Shown: positions 26,851-36,256, counted from the first letter of the stretch. The stretch is 64,000 nucleotides of DNA from Siminovitchia acidinfaciens (GCF_003605385.1 NZ_QYTV02000002.1:373412-437411); one strand, 5' to 3'. Notes: generated from the sequence alone by a model not told the origin. Numbers and translations are program-made.

Positions 26851-27781
26851 ATTTTGTGTAACCCATCAGCAGCCTTGCATATGGCGAATCAGCCGGCAAG
26901 ACGATGACAGTATCTTTACCAATCGTCTTCTTATAAGATTCCAGGGTTCTGAAAAGCTGATAGAATTCACGGTCTTTCGAAAAAGACTCATTGTAGATTT
27001 TTGCAGCTTCTCCTTCACCTTCGGAGCGAATGACCTCTGCATCAGCCTGTGCTTTGGAGAGCATCTCTCTTACTTTCCTATCAGTCTCAGCGGTAATTCT
27101 GTTTTTCTCCGCATCCCCTTTTGACAAGTATTCCTGCGCCGTTGATTCACGTTCAGAAATCATCCGCGTATAGACCGAGTTTTCATTCTCATTCGGAAGA
27201 TCTGTGCGTTTCATTCGAACGTCAGTAACAACGACTCCATATTCGTCTTTAGACAGAAGTTCATTCACTTTTTCTGTGACTCTGTCATTCAAGCTTCCCC
27301 GGGAGGATTTTTCATCGTTAATGATTTCATCGTAGTTCAGCTGGCCGAGCTCCGTCCGGACAACCGAATAAATGAATTCTTCCATTCTTGATTCGGCATT
27401 CTCCACCGTACGAGCGTTGGAAATCATCTTTTTGGGATCAACGATTTTCCAAAGAGCATAATTATCTATGATCATTCGTTTTTTATCTTTCGTATTGATT
27501 TCAGCCTGTGAAACATCGTATGTCATTTGGTATTTTGGAAGGGAGGAAACACTTTGAATAAATGGCACCTTCATAGCAAGACCCGGTTCGGTTTTTATTC
27601 GTACAACCTCTCCAAACTGGCGGACCACCTTATACTCCCCTTCCCTAACGACAAACAGACTTGAAAACAAAAGCAGCAAAAGAGCGATTAGAATGACTAA
27701 AAAAATGCCAAACTTAGTATACTTCCGCCATTCCAGCTCAGCGGCCTTCCGTGAACCAAAATCAACCACTTTCTTGTCCAT
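26849..27781 (-). CDS. hflC: protease modulator HflC
   Basis: SPFH/prohibitin-family membrane protein that with HflK forms a large cage around the FtsH protease and tunes its activity. 310 residues: a basic N-terminus, one membrane anchor (FGIFLVILIALLLLLFSSLF), the SPFH domain (VVREGEYKVVRQFGEVVRIK, PGLAMKVPFIQ), and a long C-terminal helix rich in Ala and Glu (KAQADAEVIRSEGEGEAAKI). ATG 27781 is preferred over 27790, because the GGAGGGAG site overlaps the earlier ATG; with this choice the hflK TAA and hflC ATG are one base apart. Not present in B. subtilis 168. Confidence 0.92.
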   Translation of the reverse strand: MDKKVVDFGSRKAAELEWRKYTKFGIFLVILIALLLLLFSSLFVVREGEYKVVRQFGEVVRIKTEPGLAMKVPFIQSVSSLPKYQMTYDVSQAEINTKDKKRMIIDNYALWKIVDPKKMISNARTVENAESRMEEFIYSVVRTELGQLNYDEIINDEKSSRGSLNDRVTEKVNELLSKDEYGVVVTDVRMKRTDLPNENENSVYTRMISERESTAQEYLSKGDAEKNRITAETDRKVREMLSKAQADAEVIRSEGEGEAAKIYNESFSKDREFYQLFRTLESYKKTIGKDTVIVLPADSPYARLLMGYTK

Positions 27782-27782
27782 A

Positions 27783-28745
27783 TTACTCATCTCCCTCCGT
27801 TTTCTCAGATGGTTTAGGTTTTGACTCCTCTTTCTCCATCGGACGGATCGGGAAATACTTTAAAGTGTTACCCTCATCATTCATGATATAAATCTCTGTT
27901 TCCGGGAGCACCTGTTCAAGGGTCTCAATCGTCAGACGTTCCCTTGTCACTTCGGGACTGCTCTTATATTGCTGATACAGCTTATTAAAGACAGCCACGT
28001 CCCCGCGAGCTGTTTCCAGCCGGGCGGCTTTTTCCCCTTTAGCCTTGGAGAGGATTGCAGCCCTTTCCCCTTCCGCTTCATTCATGCGTTGATTTTCATA
28101 TTTTTTTGCTTCGTTAATTTTTGTGTTCATCGTTTCCCGTGCATCCGTAACAGCCGTAAAAGCACTGCGGACTTCTTGATTGGGAAGCTCAACATCCTTA
28201 AGTTTAACAGCTAAAATGGATATTCCGACATCGTATTTTTCCATAAGAGAGGTCAGCAATTCTCTGACATTACCTTCTATTTCGGCTTTTCCTGAGGTTA
28301 GGGCGTCATCAATCTTTGAACTTCCAATAATACTTCTCAATGATGCCGATGTTGCGTCATACAATATTTCTTCGGGGTTATCCGCTTTAAATAGATACTT
28401 CTTCGGGTCAGTTATTTTCCACTGGACAACGAGATCCGCAAGGACGATGTTTTCATCCCCAGTGATCATTTTTGTTTCATCAGACAGCTCTTTTTTCCCA
28501 TTTGCTTCCTTAAAACCAAATTGTAAACTTTTGGTTTCGCGAGCCAGCTTTTCAACTCTTTGGATAGGCCACGGAAGCTTAAAATGCAACCCTGAGTCAG
28601 TTACTGTTTCTTCGGCCTTACCAAATGTCAAAATAACCGCCTGATCCGACTCGTCTAATGTGTACCAGGATGTGAAAAGTGCAAACAAGAGCATGACCCC
28701 AGCAATCATAATGCCTGCCGCTGCATAAATCCTTTTTAAACTCAT
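27783..28745 (-). CDS. hflK: FtsH protease activity modulator HflK
   Basis: Partner of HflC. 320 residues: one N-terminal membrane segment (AAAGIMIAGVMLLFALFTSW), the SPFH domain (DESDQAVILTFGKAEETV, HFKLPWPIQRVEKL) and a coiled helical region (NQRMNEAEGERAAILSKAKG). Compared with E. coli HflK it lacks the long Gly/Pro-rich N-terminal extension, as is usual for Gram-positive forms. ATG start behind AAGGAT. Upstream gene of a two-gene hflKC operon with almost no gap; a type A repeat precedes it. ftsH itself is not in the window. Confidence 0.92.
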   Translation of the reverse strand: MSLKRIYAAAGIMIAGVMLLFALFTSWYTLDESDQAVILTFGKAEETVTDSGLHFKLPWPIQRVEKLARETKSLQFGFKEANGKKELSDETKMITGDENIVLADLVVQWKITDPKKYLFKADNPEEILYDATSASLRSIIGSSKIDDALTSGKAEIEGNVRELLTSLMEKYDVGISILAVKLKDVELPNQEVRSAFTAVTDARETMNTKINEAKKYENQRMNEAEGERAAILSKAKGEKAARLETARGDVAVFNKLYQQYKSSPEVTRERLTIETLEQVLPETEIYIMNDEGNTLKYFPIRPMEKEESKPKPSEKTEGDE

Positions 28746-28813
28746 TCCCCACGATCCTTTCTCTTTTTCTCTTATACTATTGTATTACGAAACAGCAGAA
28801 AAAAGGTTTCAAA

Positions 28814-28898
28814 AGAAAAGCGTAAGCGTCCGTTTAGCGACATATAAACTGGAAGGGTACGAAGTTTGTATGTCGCTGGTCGCTGAAGCTGGACAAAG
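28814..28898. repeat. intergenic repeat, family A, short copy
   Basis: Minimal copy: AAAAGCGTAAGCGTCCG, a short middle with GACATATAAACTGGAAGG, and an end GTCGCTGAAGCTGGACAAAG. It keeps both ends of the family with only about 85 bases in all. Confidence 0.75.
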
Positions 28899-28948
28899 CA
28901 AAAAATACATTAAATTAAAGCTCATAGGAAAAATACCTTCTTTTTTAT

Positions 28949-28977
28949 AAAAAAAGGACAGGCCAACGACCTGCCCT
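28949..28977 (-). terminator. terminator of the MaoC-like gene
   Basis: GGGCAGG / CCTGTCC with a 7-base loop followed by TTTTTTTATAA on the minus strand, 24 bases past the stop codon. Confidence 0.82.
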
Positions 28978-28999
28978 AAGGCTTTTCCTAATGCTCTTA

Positions 29000-29446
29000 T
29001 TATTCTTGTATCGGATACGGCGGACATACTAGAAACGATGCGTTTATGACCGTTTCCCCACTGTCCGTGGCCTGAACGTTTACCGTAACTGTATGATCCC
29101 GTTCATTTACATCTGCAATTTCAAACAAAAATTCGATAGTTGCATAATGAAAAATCGGTTTTAAGAATTCTATTTCTTGCTTAAGTATATGCGTTCCAGG
29201 TCCCGGCAAATATTTTGTAATGGCAGACGTGATAACTCCAGATAACATGGTTGATGGTACAATCGGCTTTTCGTAAGGTGTTTGGGAAGCGTAGTCGTGC
29301 TGGATATAAAGCGGATTAGCGTCATTCGTCAAGCCAAGATATAATAATAGATCCTTATCTTCGATTTTCTCTGTCAGCTTCAACTTTTCGCCTCTGGAGA
29401 TTTCACCAATCTGCCGTCCTAGCTTTCGTTTTTTTCCCAATAACAA
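29000..29446 (-). CDS. MaoC-like hotdog dehydratase
   Basis: A 148-residue single-domain hotdog protein of the MaoC/R-hydratase group, which adds water to enoyl-CoA (or acts on related thioesters). Motifs: DKDLLLYLGLTNDANPLYIQ, with the catalytic Asp and the His in QHDYASQTPY, and the downstream VPSTMLSGVI. An ATG frame extends to 29512, but that stretch holds a likely promoter (TATTAT at about 29480), and GGGGGTG lies six bases before the TTG at 29446, which also gives the compact family N-terminus MLLGKKRKLG. It follows mdh at a distance. Substrate unknown; such genes near the TCA cluster are common in Bacillaceae. Confidence 0.78.
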   Translation of the reverse strand: MLLGKKRKLGRQIGEISRGEKLKLTEKIEDKDLLLYLGLTNDANPLYIQHDYASQTPYEKPIVPSTMLSGVITSAITKYLPGPGTHILKQEIEFLKPIFHYATIEFLFEIADVNERDHTVTVNVQATDSGETVINASFLVCPPYPIQE

Positions 29447-29692
29447 TAAGAGCACCCCCGGAAAGTTTATGAGTATTGTGAAATATAATACCATTTTTAG
29501 AATTAAAAACAAAGAAGAAGCTGGGACTCTCTAAAAAGCTTTTAACGCCTATAGGTTTTTTCTTAGGTAAAATGTTAACGGAAAAATAAGAACTCACTGA
29601 GGTGCTCATTTCGTACGATTCCGCTGGGTCATGACAATTGAACCACATGGAAGGCTCAAGCGATAAAAAATAAACCAGATGCATAACTGTTC

Positions 29693-29816
29693 GATCGCTT
29701 TTAAACGCCCCTTGGTTACCCTCTAGGTAATTTCTTCACCTGCACGGGTACTATGAACGGTCCATGGTTATCCTGCAGGTGATTGTCTCACCTTCCCGGG
29801 CACTATGAAAAAGGCT
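29693..29816. repeat. 52-bp tandem repeats, second locus (family B)
   Basis: Two and a fraction units of the same 52-bp repeat seen at 7461-7668. A worn unit at 29693-29744, a good unit at 29745-29796 (CGGGTACTATGAACGG then CATGGTTATCC and CTCACCTTCC), and the first 20 bases of a third (CGGGCACTATGAAAAAGG). The rest of the 448-base gap between the MaoC-like gene and mdh shows no gene. Confidence 0.8.
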
Positions 29817-29914
29817 CCTCCGATGAAGAAATCTCCCTCGTGGCTGCCTGAAAAAAGCATAATCCATTACAGTGCCCCCCTTACAACGCCACTCTTTCAT
29901 TCTGCTATATATAA

Positions 29915-29951
29915 AAACAGATGGAAAAACCATTCGTTTTTCCATCTGTTT
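29915..29951 (-). terminator. terminator of citZ-icd-mdh
   Basis: AAACAGATGGAAAAAC / GTTTTTCCATCTGTTT, a perfect 16-bp stem with a 5-base loop, just past the mdh stop codon. Confidence 0.88.
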
Positions 29952-29961
29952 CATTTCTAAT

Positions 29962-30900
29962 TTAATTAAGAACTTTCATAACTTCCCGGACAGCTTCCGC
30001 GGATTTGTCCAACGCAGCTTTTTCTTCGTCCGTCAGTTCCAGTTCAATTACTTGTTCTATTCCCTCTTTACCCAGGATTGTAGGCACTCCCAAATAAATG
30101 CCCTCATATCCATATTCCCCTTCAAGGTAGGCAATGGAAGGCAACACTCTGCGCTGGTCTTTTACAATTGCCTCAACCATCTCGACAAGGGATGCGGCAG
30201 GCGCGTAGTATGCACTTCCATTGCCGAGAAGGTTCACGATTTCGCCCCCGCCTTTTCTTGTTCTTTCAACAATTGCATCAAGGCGATCTTGCGGAATCAA
30301 TTTTTCCAACGGTATTCCGCCCGCATAGGAATACCGGACAAGCGGTACCATGTCATCTCCATGGCCGCCTAAAACGAACCCTGTAATGTCCTTAACAGAT
30401 AGATTAAGCTCTTGGGCAATAAATGTACGGAAACGTGCAGTATCGAGGATACCTGACTGGCCGATCACACGGTTCTTAGGGAAACCCGATTCCTTATAAA
30501 CCGTATATGTCATAGCGTCTACTGGATTTGTCAGCACAATGATATGACAATTTGGAGAATATTTGACGATTTCCTGTGTAACACTCTTCATCACTTTCTG
30601 GTTGGTCTGGACCAGGTCATCCCGGCTCATCCCAGGCTTGCGCGCAATACCTGCAGTAATGACTACAACAGCCGAGTCTTTGGTATCTTCATAGTTGGAT
30701 GTGCCAGTAATGTTTGCATCGAATCCCTGTACGGGACCGGCCTCCAGCATGTCAAGTGCTTTCCCTTTTGTAGGGTTTTCCATGTTCGGAATGTCAACAA
30801 GCACAACGTCTCCAAGTTCTTTCTGTGCTGTCAGGAATGCTGTTGTAGCTCCAGTAAACCCTCCACCGATAACTGATATCTTTTTCCTATTTAATGGCAT
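29962..30900 (-). CDS. mdh: malate dehydrogenase (NAD)
   Basis: Oxidises malate to oxaloacetate in the TCA cycle. 312 residues of the LDH-like MDH type. Nucleotide motif [17 protein letters not shown] at 10-26, Asp in VLVDIP for NAD, substrate Arg in [14 protein letters not shown], catalytic His in [17 protein letters not shown] start with AAGGG upstream. Last gene of citZ-icd-mdh; a hairpin lies between icd and mdh. Confidence 0.97.
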   Translation of the reverse strand: MPLNRKKISVIGGGFTGATTAFLTAQKELGDVVLVDIPNMENPTKGKALDMLEAGPVQGFDANITGTSNYEDTKDSAVVVITAGIARKPGMSRDDLVQTNQKVMKSVTQEIVKYSPNCHIIVLTNPVDAMTYTVYKESGFPKNRVIGQSGILDTARFRTFIAQELNLSVKDITGFVLGGHGDDMVPLVRYSYAGGIPLEKLIPQDRLDAIVERTRKGGGEIVNLLGNGSAYYAPAASLVEMVEAIVKDQRRVLPSIAYLEGEYGYEGIYLGVPTILGKEGIEQVIELELTDEEKAALDKSAEAVREVMKVLN

Positions 30901-30938
30901 GGGGAAATCCCTTCTTTCGTTAGAATTCGTAACAATTA

Positions 30939-30961
30939 GAGACTGTTTAAAAAACAGTCTC
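30939..30961. repeat. hairpin between icd and mdh
   Basis: GAGACTGTTT / AAACAGTCTC with a 3-base loop in the 104-base gap between icd and mdh. On the minus strand it is followed by TAATTG, not a T-run, so an mRNA stability or processing element is more likely than a terminator. Confidence 0.55.
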
Positions 30962-31004
30962 TGCTTTGTTCCTTATAACCCCAATCTTCCCTGTTGATAG
31001 AGAA

Positions 31005-32276
31005 TTAATCCATATTTTCAATTAAGGCATTTCCGAATTCAGAAGCTTTCACTTCTGTTGCACCTTCCATTAGGCGGGCAAAGTCATATGTGACCACTTT
31101 TGATTCAATTGTTTTCTCCATTGAATTAGTAATCAATTGAGCAGCTTCTCCCCAGCCGATATGCTCAAGCATAAGAACACCCGAAAGAATGACAGAGGAT
31201 GGGTTCACTTTATCCAATCCTGCATACTTTGGAGCAGTTCCGTGAGTAGCTTCGAAAATCGCGTGGCCTGTATCGTAGTTGATGTTTGCACCAGGCGCGA
31301 TACCGATTCCGCCAACTTGTGCCGCTAGTGCATCAGAGACGTAATCTCCATTCAGATTCATAGTTGCCACTACGTCGAACTCCTTGGAACGAGTGAGAAT
31401 TTGCTGAAGGAAGATATCTGCAATCGCATCTTTGATGATGATCTTTCCAGCTGCTTCTGCATCAGCCTGTGCTTTGTTTGCAGCTTCTGTTCCTTGCTCA
31501 TCTTTGATTTTGTCGTATTGGTTCCAAGTGAATACTTTGTCGCCGAACTCCTGCTCAGCCACTTCGTAACCCCAGTTTTTAAAGGCACCTTCAGTAAATT
31601 TCATGATATTGCCTTTATGTACAAGCGTTACTGATTTGCGGCCTTCTTTAATTGCGTAGTTAATGGCTGCACGGACCAGGCGTTTTGTTCCCTCGGAAGA
31701 AATTGGCTTGATTCCGATACCTGAAGTTTCTGGGAAGCGGATTTTATTAACACCCATTTCATTTTTAAGGAAGTCGATCAGTTTTTTCACTTCTTCAGAA
31801 CCTTCTTGGTACTCGATACCAGCGTAGATATCCTCCGTATTTTCACGGAAAATTACCATATCTGTATCTTCTGGACGCTTTACAGGGGAAGGTACTCCTT
31901 CAAAATAACGGACTGGACGCAAGCAGACATATAGGTCAAGTTCTTGACGCAGAGCAACGTTCAAGGAACGGAAGCCGCCGCCGATTGGTGTTGTAAGTGG
32001 TCCTTTGATAGCAATAAGGTATTCGCGAATCGTATCCAGGGTTTCCTCCGGAAGCCACTCACCAAATTTATTATGCGCTTTTTCACCCGCATATACTTCT
32101 TTCCACTCAATTTTGCGTTTGCCGCCATATGCTTTTTCTACAGCTGCGTCTAAAACTCTTTGAGCCGCTGCCCAAATATCTGGTCCTGTTCCATCTCCCT
32201 CGATAAAAGGAATAATTGGATGGTCAGGCGTATTTAACACACCATTTGAAACTGTGATTTTTTCAGCTTGTGACAT
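31005..32276 (-). CDS. icd: isocitrate dehydrogenase (NADP)
   Basis: Converts isocitrate to 2-oxoglutarate with NADP. 423 residues, standard for Bacillus. Substrate loop [20 protein letters not shown] near 95-115 contains the Ser that is phosphorylated in E. coli; also [15 protein letters not shown] at the N-terminus, [17 protein letters not shown] with metal-binding Asps, and the adenine site [17 protein letters not shown] start behind GGAGGG. Second gene after citZ. Confidence 0.98.
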   Translation of the reverse strand: MSQAEKITVSNGVLNTPDHPIIPFIEGDGTGPDIWAAAQRVLDAAVEKAYGGKRKIEWKEVYAGEKAHNKFGEWLPEETLDTIREYLIAIKGPLTTPIGGGFRSLNVALRQELDLYVCLRPVRYFEGVPSPVKRPEDTDMVIFRENTEDIYAGIEYQEGSEEVKKLIDFLKNEMGVNKIRFPETSGIGIKPISSEGTKRLVRAAINYAIKEGRKSVTLVHKGNIMKFTEGAFKNWGYEVAEQEFGDKVFTWNQYDKIKDEQGTEAANKAQADAEAAGKIIIKDAIADIFLQQILTRSKEFDVVATMNLNGDYVSDALAAQVGGIGIAPGANINYDTGHAIFEATHGTAPKYAGLDKVNPSSVILSGVLMLEHIGWGEAAQLITNSMEKTIESKVVTYDFARLMEGATEVKASEFGNALIENMD

Positions 32277-32380
32277 AACTAAATCCCTCCAAATTCAATA
32301 TCAAAGGTTAGAAAGCTAAAGCCCCTAACCTTTTCCCCGCTCTATCATATCAAAATCTAAAATTAAATTCTAACTCCTGT

Positions 32381-33499
32381 TCACTTGCGCTCTTCGAGCG
32401 GGATATATGAGCGCATTCCAGGCCCTGTATATTCTGCCCGCGGGCGGATCAGGCGGTTATTCTCATATTGTTCTAAAATATGGGCCAGCCATCCTGATGT
32501 ACGGCTGACAGCAAAAATAGGTGTGAATAGATCGTGGTCAATACCCAAACTGTGATAAACAGATGCAGAGTAGAAGTCAACGTTAGGAGGAAGTGGCTTT
32601 TCAGATGTAAACACTTCTTCAACCTTGACGGATATGTTGTACCATTCCGGCTCGCCTGTAATTTCTGTCAGCTTCTTGGACATTTCTTTCAAGTGTTTTG
32701 CGCGCGGATCTCCCTGACGGTAAACACGATGTCCGAAGCCCATGATTTTTTCTTTTTTCTCAAGTTTGTCTTTAATATAGCTTTCAGCATTGTCTGCAGA
32801 GCCGATTTCCGTCAGCATCTTCATTACCTGTTCATTGGCCCCGCCATGTAGAGGTCCTTTTAATGCACCGATAGCCGCAGTCAATCCTGAATAAATGTCT
32901 GAAAGCGTCGCCACACATACTCTCGCTGTAAAAGTGGAGGCATTCAATTCATGGTCTGCATGCAGAATCAGCGCCTTATCCATTGCTTCAACTTCAATTT
33001 GATCGGGCTCTTCGCCTTTGATCATATACATGAAGTTGGCCGCAAATCCAAGGTCCTTCCTAGGAGCTACCGGTTCCAATCCTTTTCTGATGCGTGCGAA
33101 AGCAGCCACGATTGCAGGAATCTTCGCCTGAATACGGATGGCCTTTCTAAAATTCGCTTCTTTGTTCATCACTTCGGCTTCATCATCAAAAATTCCGAGG
33201 GCGGAAACTGCTGTGCGCAGAACTGACATGGGGTGCACTTTATCCAGTGGATATGTTTTAAAGCTGTCGAGGACTTCTTGAGGCAGATCCATATTCTCCG
33301 CCAATTGCTCTTTTAATTCCTGAAGCTGTTCCTTTGTAGGTAATTCCAGATGCCATAGCAGATAAACGACTTCTTCGAAGCTCGCATTCACTGTTAAGTC
33401 ATCAATGTTGTAGCCAACGTATGTAAGCGTGTCGTCAATGATAGAACTGATTGAGGATGTTGTGGCTACTACCCCTTCTAACCCACGTGTTGCTGTCAT
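32381..33499 (-). CDS. citZ: citrate synthase
   Basis: Condenses acetyl-CoA and oxaloacetate at the entry of the TCA cycle. 372 residues. Catalytic His in GPLHGGANEQVMKM, second His in GFGHRVYRQGDPRA, catalytic Asp in PPNVDFYSASVY. First gene of citZ-icd-mdh, as in B. subtilis where citZ is the major enzyme under CcpA and CcpC control. ATG start with AAAGGAGAGG. I could not identify a convincing CcpC or CcpA site by eye. Confidence 0.97.
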   Translation of the reverse strand: MTATRGLEGVVATTSSISSIIDDTLTYVGYNIDDLTVNASFEEVVYLLWHLELPTKEQLQELKEQLAENMDLPQEVLDSFKTYPLDKVHPMSVLRTAVSALGIFDDEAEVMNKEANFRKAIRIQAKIPAIVAAFARIRKGLEPVAPRKDLGFAANFMYMIKGEEPDQIEVEAMDKALILHADHELNASTFTARVCVATLSDIYSGLTAAIGALKGPLHGGANEQVMKMLTEIGSADNAESYIKDKLEKKEKIMGFGHRVYRQGDPRAKHLKEMSKKLTEITGEPEWYNISVKVEEVFTSEKPLPPNVDFYSASVYHSLGIDHDLFTPIFAVSRTSGWLAHILEQYENNRLIRPRAEYTGPGMRSYIPLEERK

Positions 33500-33637
33500 T
33501 AAAAACCTCTCCTTTATCTATTTTTTAAAATTCACTGTATATGATGGAAAACATTTAATACACATTGTTTAAGGGATTTCTTCCCGACAAAGAATATAGG
33601 CTTATGAAAAGTATTTTTAATAATTAACCTATCTTCT

Positions 33638-33666
33638 ATTATAAACAAAACTAATTTCTTGTCTAA
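33638..33666 (-). promoter_or_regulatory. candidate promoter of citZ operon
   Basis: TTAGAC (33666-33661), 17-base spacer, perfect TATAAT (33643-33638), leaving a leader of about 130 bases before citZ. Confidence 0.6.
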
Positions 33667-33738
33667 TTTTCAACATTTAATAGTCATTCGTATTTTTTAT
33701 TACAAGCCATAAGATATTCTTTAAAAGGTTGCAAGTTC

Positions 33739-34221
33739 TTATCCGCCCATACCAGAACCTGAGCGGAAAAGCTCAAAAAATTTCATGGCCATATAAGCGA
33801 TCCCCGCTCCAATCAATGGACCAACAGCCACACCTTTAAACAAGGAAACTGCCATGATTGTTCCCAGGACAAGAGCAGTAGTAATATGGGGATCCTCAGA
33901 TAAAAGTGTGACTCCATACTTGGCTATTACAGCCACAGCCATGCCTGCGCCTAGCGCAATCCAGGCATATGGGGATTTGATCGCCCCGCTGAGCTCCTTA
34001 AATCCGATATAACCGCTGGCAATCGGAGCTAATACAGCAATAGTTATGACCGTTATCCCCCAGTTGATCCCTTTTACCTGAATCATACCGAAAAGCTTTT
34101 CATCCGCCCCAGCCAATTTAAGAATGATTAAAACAGAAACCGCTATGACAAGCGATTGATTCTTCGCGACCACTCCAATGCCAAGCAGGAGAAGCAAAAA
34201 GAAAAAAGCCTGATTAAACAA
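33739..34221 (-). CDS. ytwI: DUF441 membrane protein YtwI
   Basis: A 160-residue membrane protein of the DUF441 (UPF0756) family: four to five hydrophobic segments including FFLLLLLGIGVVAKNQSLVI and the conserved PHITTALVLGTIMAVSLFKG and VAVGPLIGAGIAYMAMK. Function unknown. The start is TTG at 34221 (MFNQAFFFLL), with AAGGATGAG upstream; the longer ATG frames to 34260 lack proper spacing. Its neighbours ytvI (divergent) and citZ match B. subtilis. Confidence 0.85.
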   Translation of the reverse strand: MFNQAFFFLLLLLGIGVVAKNQSLVIAVSVLIILKLAGADEKLFGMIQVKGINWGITVITIAVLAPIASGYIGFKELSGAIKSPYAWIALGAGMAVAVIAKYGVTLLSEDPHITTALVLGTIMAVSLFKGVAVGPLIGAGIAYMAMKFFELFRSGSGMGG

Positions 34222-34306
34222 AGCGCTCATCCTTCCGTAATCGTTACAGATTTCTACCATAACATGGTATCATAATAGAAATCAGATTGATAAGGTGGGG
34301 ATTCCT

Positions 34307-35434
34307 TTGAATCGTGAAAATGCAGATAGGGTAGTCCGTTTTATCATTGTTGTCATCGTTGCGGCAGCAGCCCTTTTATCCATCTATTATGTATCAAAAG
34401 TGACATACCCATTTATCATTGCGCTGATTATCGCCATCGCGATTAATCCAGTTGTAGGGGATTTAGAAAAGAAATGGAAATTTCCGCGTGCATTGGCTGT
34501 TTTAACCGCATTAATCATTTTAATCGGTATTTTTACCGGACTCATCACTTTATTGATTGCAGAAATTGTAGCAGGGGCCTCCTATTTAGCGACGGTTGTA
34601 CCCGAACATGTTGCCACCTTAATCAGATATATAGAGAAGCTGTTCGCAAGCCAGGTCATCCCTTTTTATAACAAGCTGGCCGGCATGTTCAAAAGCCTTG
34701 ACAGCGGACAAAGGGATACGATCATGAGCAGCATTGATGAAACCGGAGGCAAAATTACGGAAAGTGTTACGGCTTTTTTGCAGAACTTTTTCGTAAAACT
34801 GCCCAGCCTTGTATCGTGGATACCTAATGCTGCTACGGTAATCATCTTCTCTTTATTGGCGACTTTCTTTATCAGTAAAGATTGGGACAGACTGGTCGCC
34901 CTATCAAACCGCCTTCTTCCTGATAAAGTCAAAAGCAGTGGCGTAAGGGTGTTCGCAGACTTAAAAAAAGCTCTTGCCGGCTTTGTAAAAGCCCAGATCA
35001 CATTGATATCAATTACCCTGGTCATCGTATTGATTGGTCTCCTTATTCTTAGGGTCAATTACGCTATCACCATTGCGCTGATTTTAGGATTGCTGGACCT
35101 GCTACCATACTTGGGAACAGGGACGGTTTTTGTCCCCTGGATCATTTACGAAGCATTGACAGGAAATATCGGCCTTGCTGTCGGCCTTGGAATCCTATAC
35201 ACGGTTGTCATTGTGCAACGCCAGTTGATGGAACCAAAAATTCTTTCATCCAATATTGGTCTAAATCCTTTGGGGACACTCATCGCCCTGTTTGTAGGAT
35301 TCAAACTCATTGGATTCCTTGGACTTATTTTGGGACCTGTAACGCTCGTACTTCTTACCACATTACATAAAGCGAATGTGTTTCGGGATATTTGGGCCTA
35401 TATTAAAGGAACGCCTCCGAAAATTATTAAGTAA
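34307..35434 (+). CDS. ytvI: sporulation integral membrane protein YtvI (AI-2E transporter family)
   Basis: A 375-residue membrane protein of the AI-2E/PerM superfamily with about eight segments: two N-terminal hydrophobic blocks, a soluble middle (FKSLDSGQRDTIMSSIDETG) and the conserved C-terminal block ITIALILGLLDLLPYLGTGT with PKILSSNIGLNPLGTLIALF. YtvI is a sporulation-linked member in Bacillus; the transported molecule is unknown. TTG 34307 (MNRENADRVVRF) is favoured by GGTGGGG six bases upstream over the GTG at 34295. Divergent from ytwI; a long A-type repeat follows. Confidence 0.88.
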   Translation: MNRENADRVVRFIIVVIVAAAALLSIYYVSKVTYPFIIALIIAIAINPVVGDLEKKWKFPRALAVLTALIILIGIFTGLITLLIAEIVAGASYLATVVPEHVATLIRYIEKLFASQVIPFYNKLAGMFKSLDSGQRDTIMSSIDETGGKITESVTAFLQNFFVKLPSLVSWIPNAATVIIFSLLATFFISKDWDRLVALSNRLLPDKVKSSGVRVFADLKKALAGFVKAQITLISITLVIVLIGLLILRVNYAITIALILGLLDLLPYLGTGTVFVPWIIYEALTGNIGLAVGLGILYTVVIVQRQLMEPKILSSNIGLNPLGTLIALFVGFKLIGFLGLILGPVTLVLLTTLHKANVFRDIWAYIKGTPPKIIK

Positions 35435-35438
35435 GAAC

Positions 35439-35745
35439 AAAAGCGCAAGCGCCTGTTCATCGACGTACAGACTGAGCCGAAATGTGGCTGACAGCCGTTT
35501 TAGGGGCGGCAAGCGCTGGCAGGCTAGGACGTGACATCCTGTCCGTCGCAGCCGGACAACACGGCGGCGAAGGCCGCCTCAGACCCCCCACATCCTGTCG
35601 ATTTGGCGGCACTAGCACTTCCAATGCTTCGCGACCTAAACCGCAACGTCCTGAGGCTTAGGCAGGCTCAGGACACGACATTCTGTCGCCCTTACACTAG
35701 CACTTCCTGTGGCGCCGGCAGCACTAGATCCTCCCAGCTGGCGAA
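35439..35745. repeat. intergenic repeat, family A, long mosaic copy
   Basis: Begins AAAAGCGCAAGCGCCTGTTC, with a first 40 bases almost identical to the copy at 9980. Several worn versions of the module GGCACTAG-CACTTCCTGT follow. This fills the 380-base gap between ytvI and fxsA. A frame of 85 codons across it is not conserved between copies. Confidence 0.8.
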
Positions 35746-35791
35746 GCATAATGTAATAGATAAAGATATTTACAACATTTTTTTCTAAACC

Positions 35792-35817
35792 AAAAAAAGA
35801 GCATCAGCTCTTTTTTT
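35792..35817. terminator. bidirectional terminator of fxsA
   Basis: AAAAAAAGAGC / GCTCTTTTTTT with a 4-base loop at the fxsA stop codon, T-runs on both strands. Confidence 0.85.
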
Positions 35818-36202
35818 ATCGGTAAATATATATTTGTTTCCTTGAAATCCAGCTTTTAAACAGTTTTAGCAAAGCCGGCTGAAGCAATTTTCTCGTTGGA
35901 GGCAAGACAAGGAATAATCCTGTGATGTCGGTAATGAATCCGGGTGTCACAAGGAGAAGTCCCCCAACCAAAACACAGACACCTTCCAGAAGCGCTTCGC
36001 CGGGAGGATAGCCAGATCTGACTTGCTCTTGCATCTTCCTGATAACTTCCATCCCCTGCCGCTTGGCAAGGTAAGCACCAAGAATTCCAGTTATGATAAT
36101 TAGAGCAATTGTTGCAAAGCCGCCTACGGTTTTGCCTGCAAGAATAAACAGACCGATTTCCAAGGCCGGGACGACAATGAACAGTAAAAAAAGAAATCTC
36201 AT
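35816..36202 (-). CDS. fxsA: membrane protein FxsA
   Basis: A 128-residue inner-membrane protein of the FxsA family with three to four hydrophobic segments: FLFLLFIVVPALEIGLFILA, FATIALIIITGILGAYLAKR and the signature GGLLLVTPGFITDITGLFLV followed by LPPTR. In E. coli its overproduction relieves F-exclusion of phage T7; the normal role is unknown. ATG start behind GGGGATG. It lies 54 bases after pyk in the same direction and may be co-transcribed. Confidence 0.9.
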   Translation of the reverse strand: MRFLFLLFIVVPALEIGLFILAGKTVGGFATIALIIITGILGAYLAKRQGMEVIRKMQEQVRSGYPPGEALLEGVCVLVGGLLLVTPGFITDITGLFLVLPPTRKLLQPALLKLFKSWISRKQIYIYR

Positions 36203-36256
36203 TTTTTGTCACATCCCCAGTGGTCTTTACTCTAATTATACCACAATCGGCACAAT

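Noticed and set aside
33500-33738. CcpC or CcpA sites upstream of citZ
   Set aside because: Expected from B. subtilis, but no dyad or cre-like sequence of convincing quality was found by eye in the AT-rich leader.
35531-35788. 85-codon plus-strand frame
   Set aside because: Falls in the family A repeat; Pro/Ser/Ala-rich product, and the frame is not preserved in other copies.
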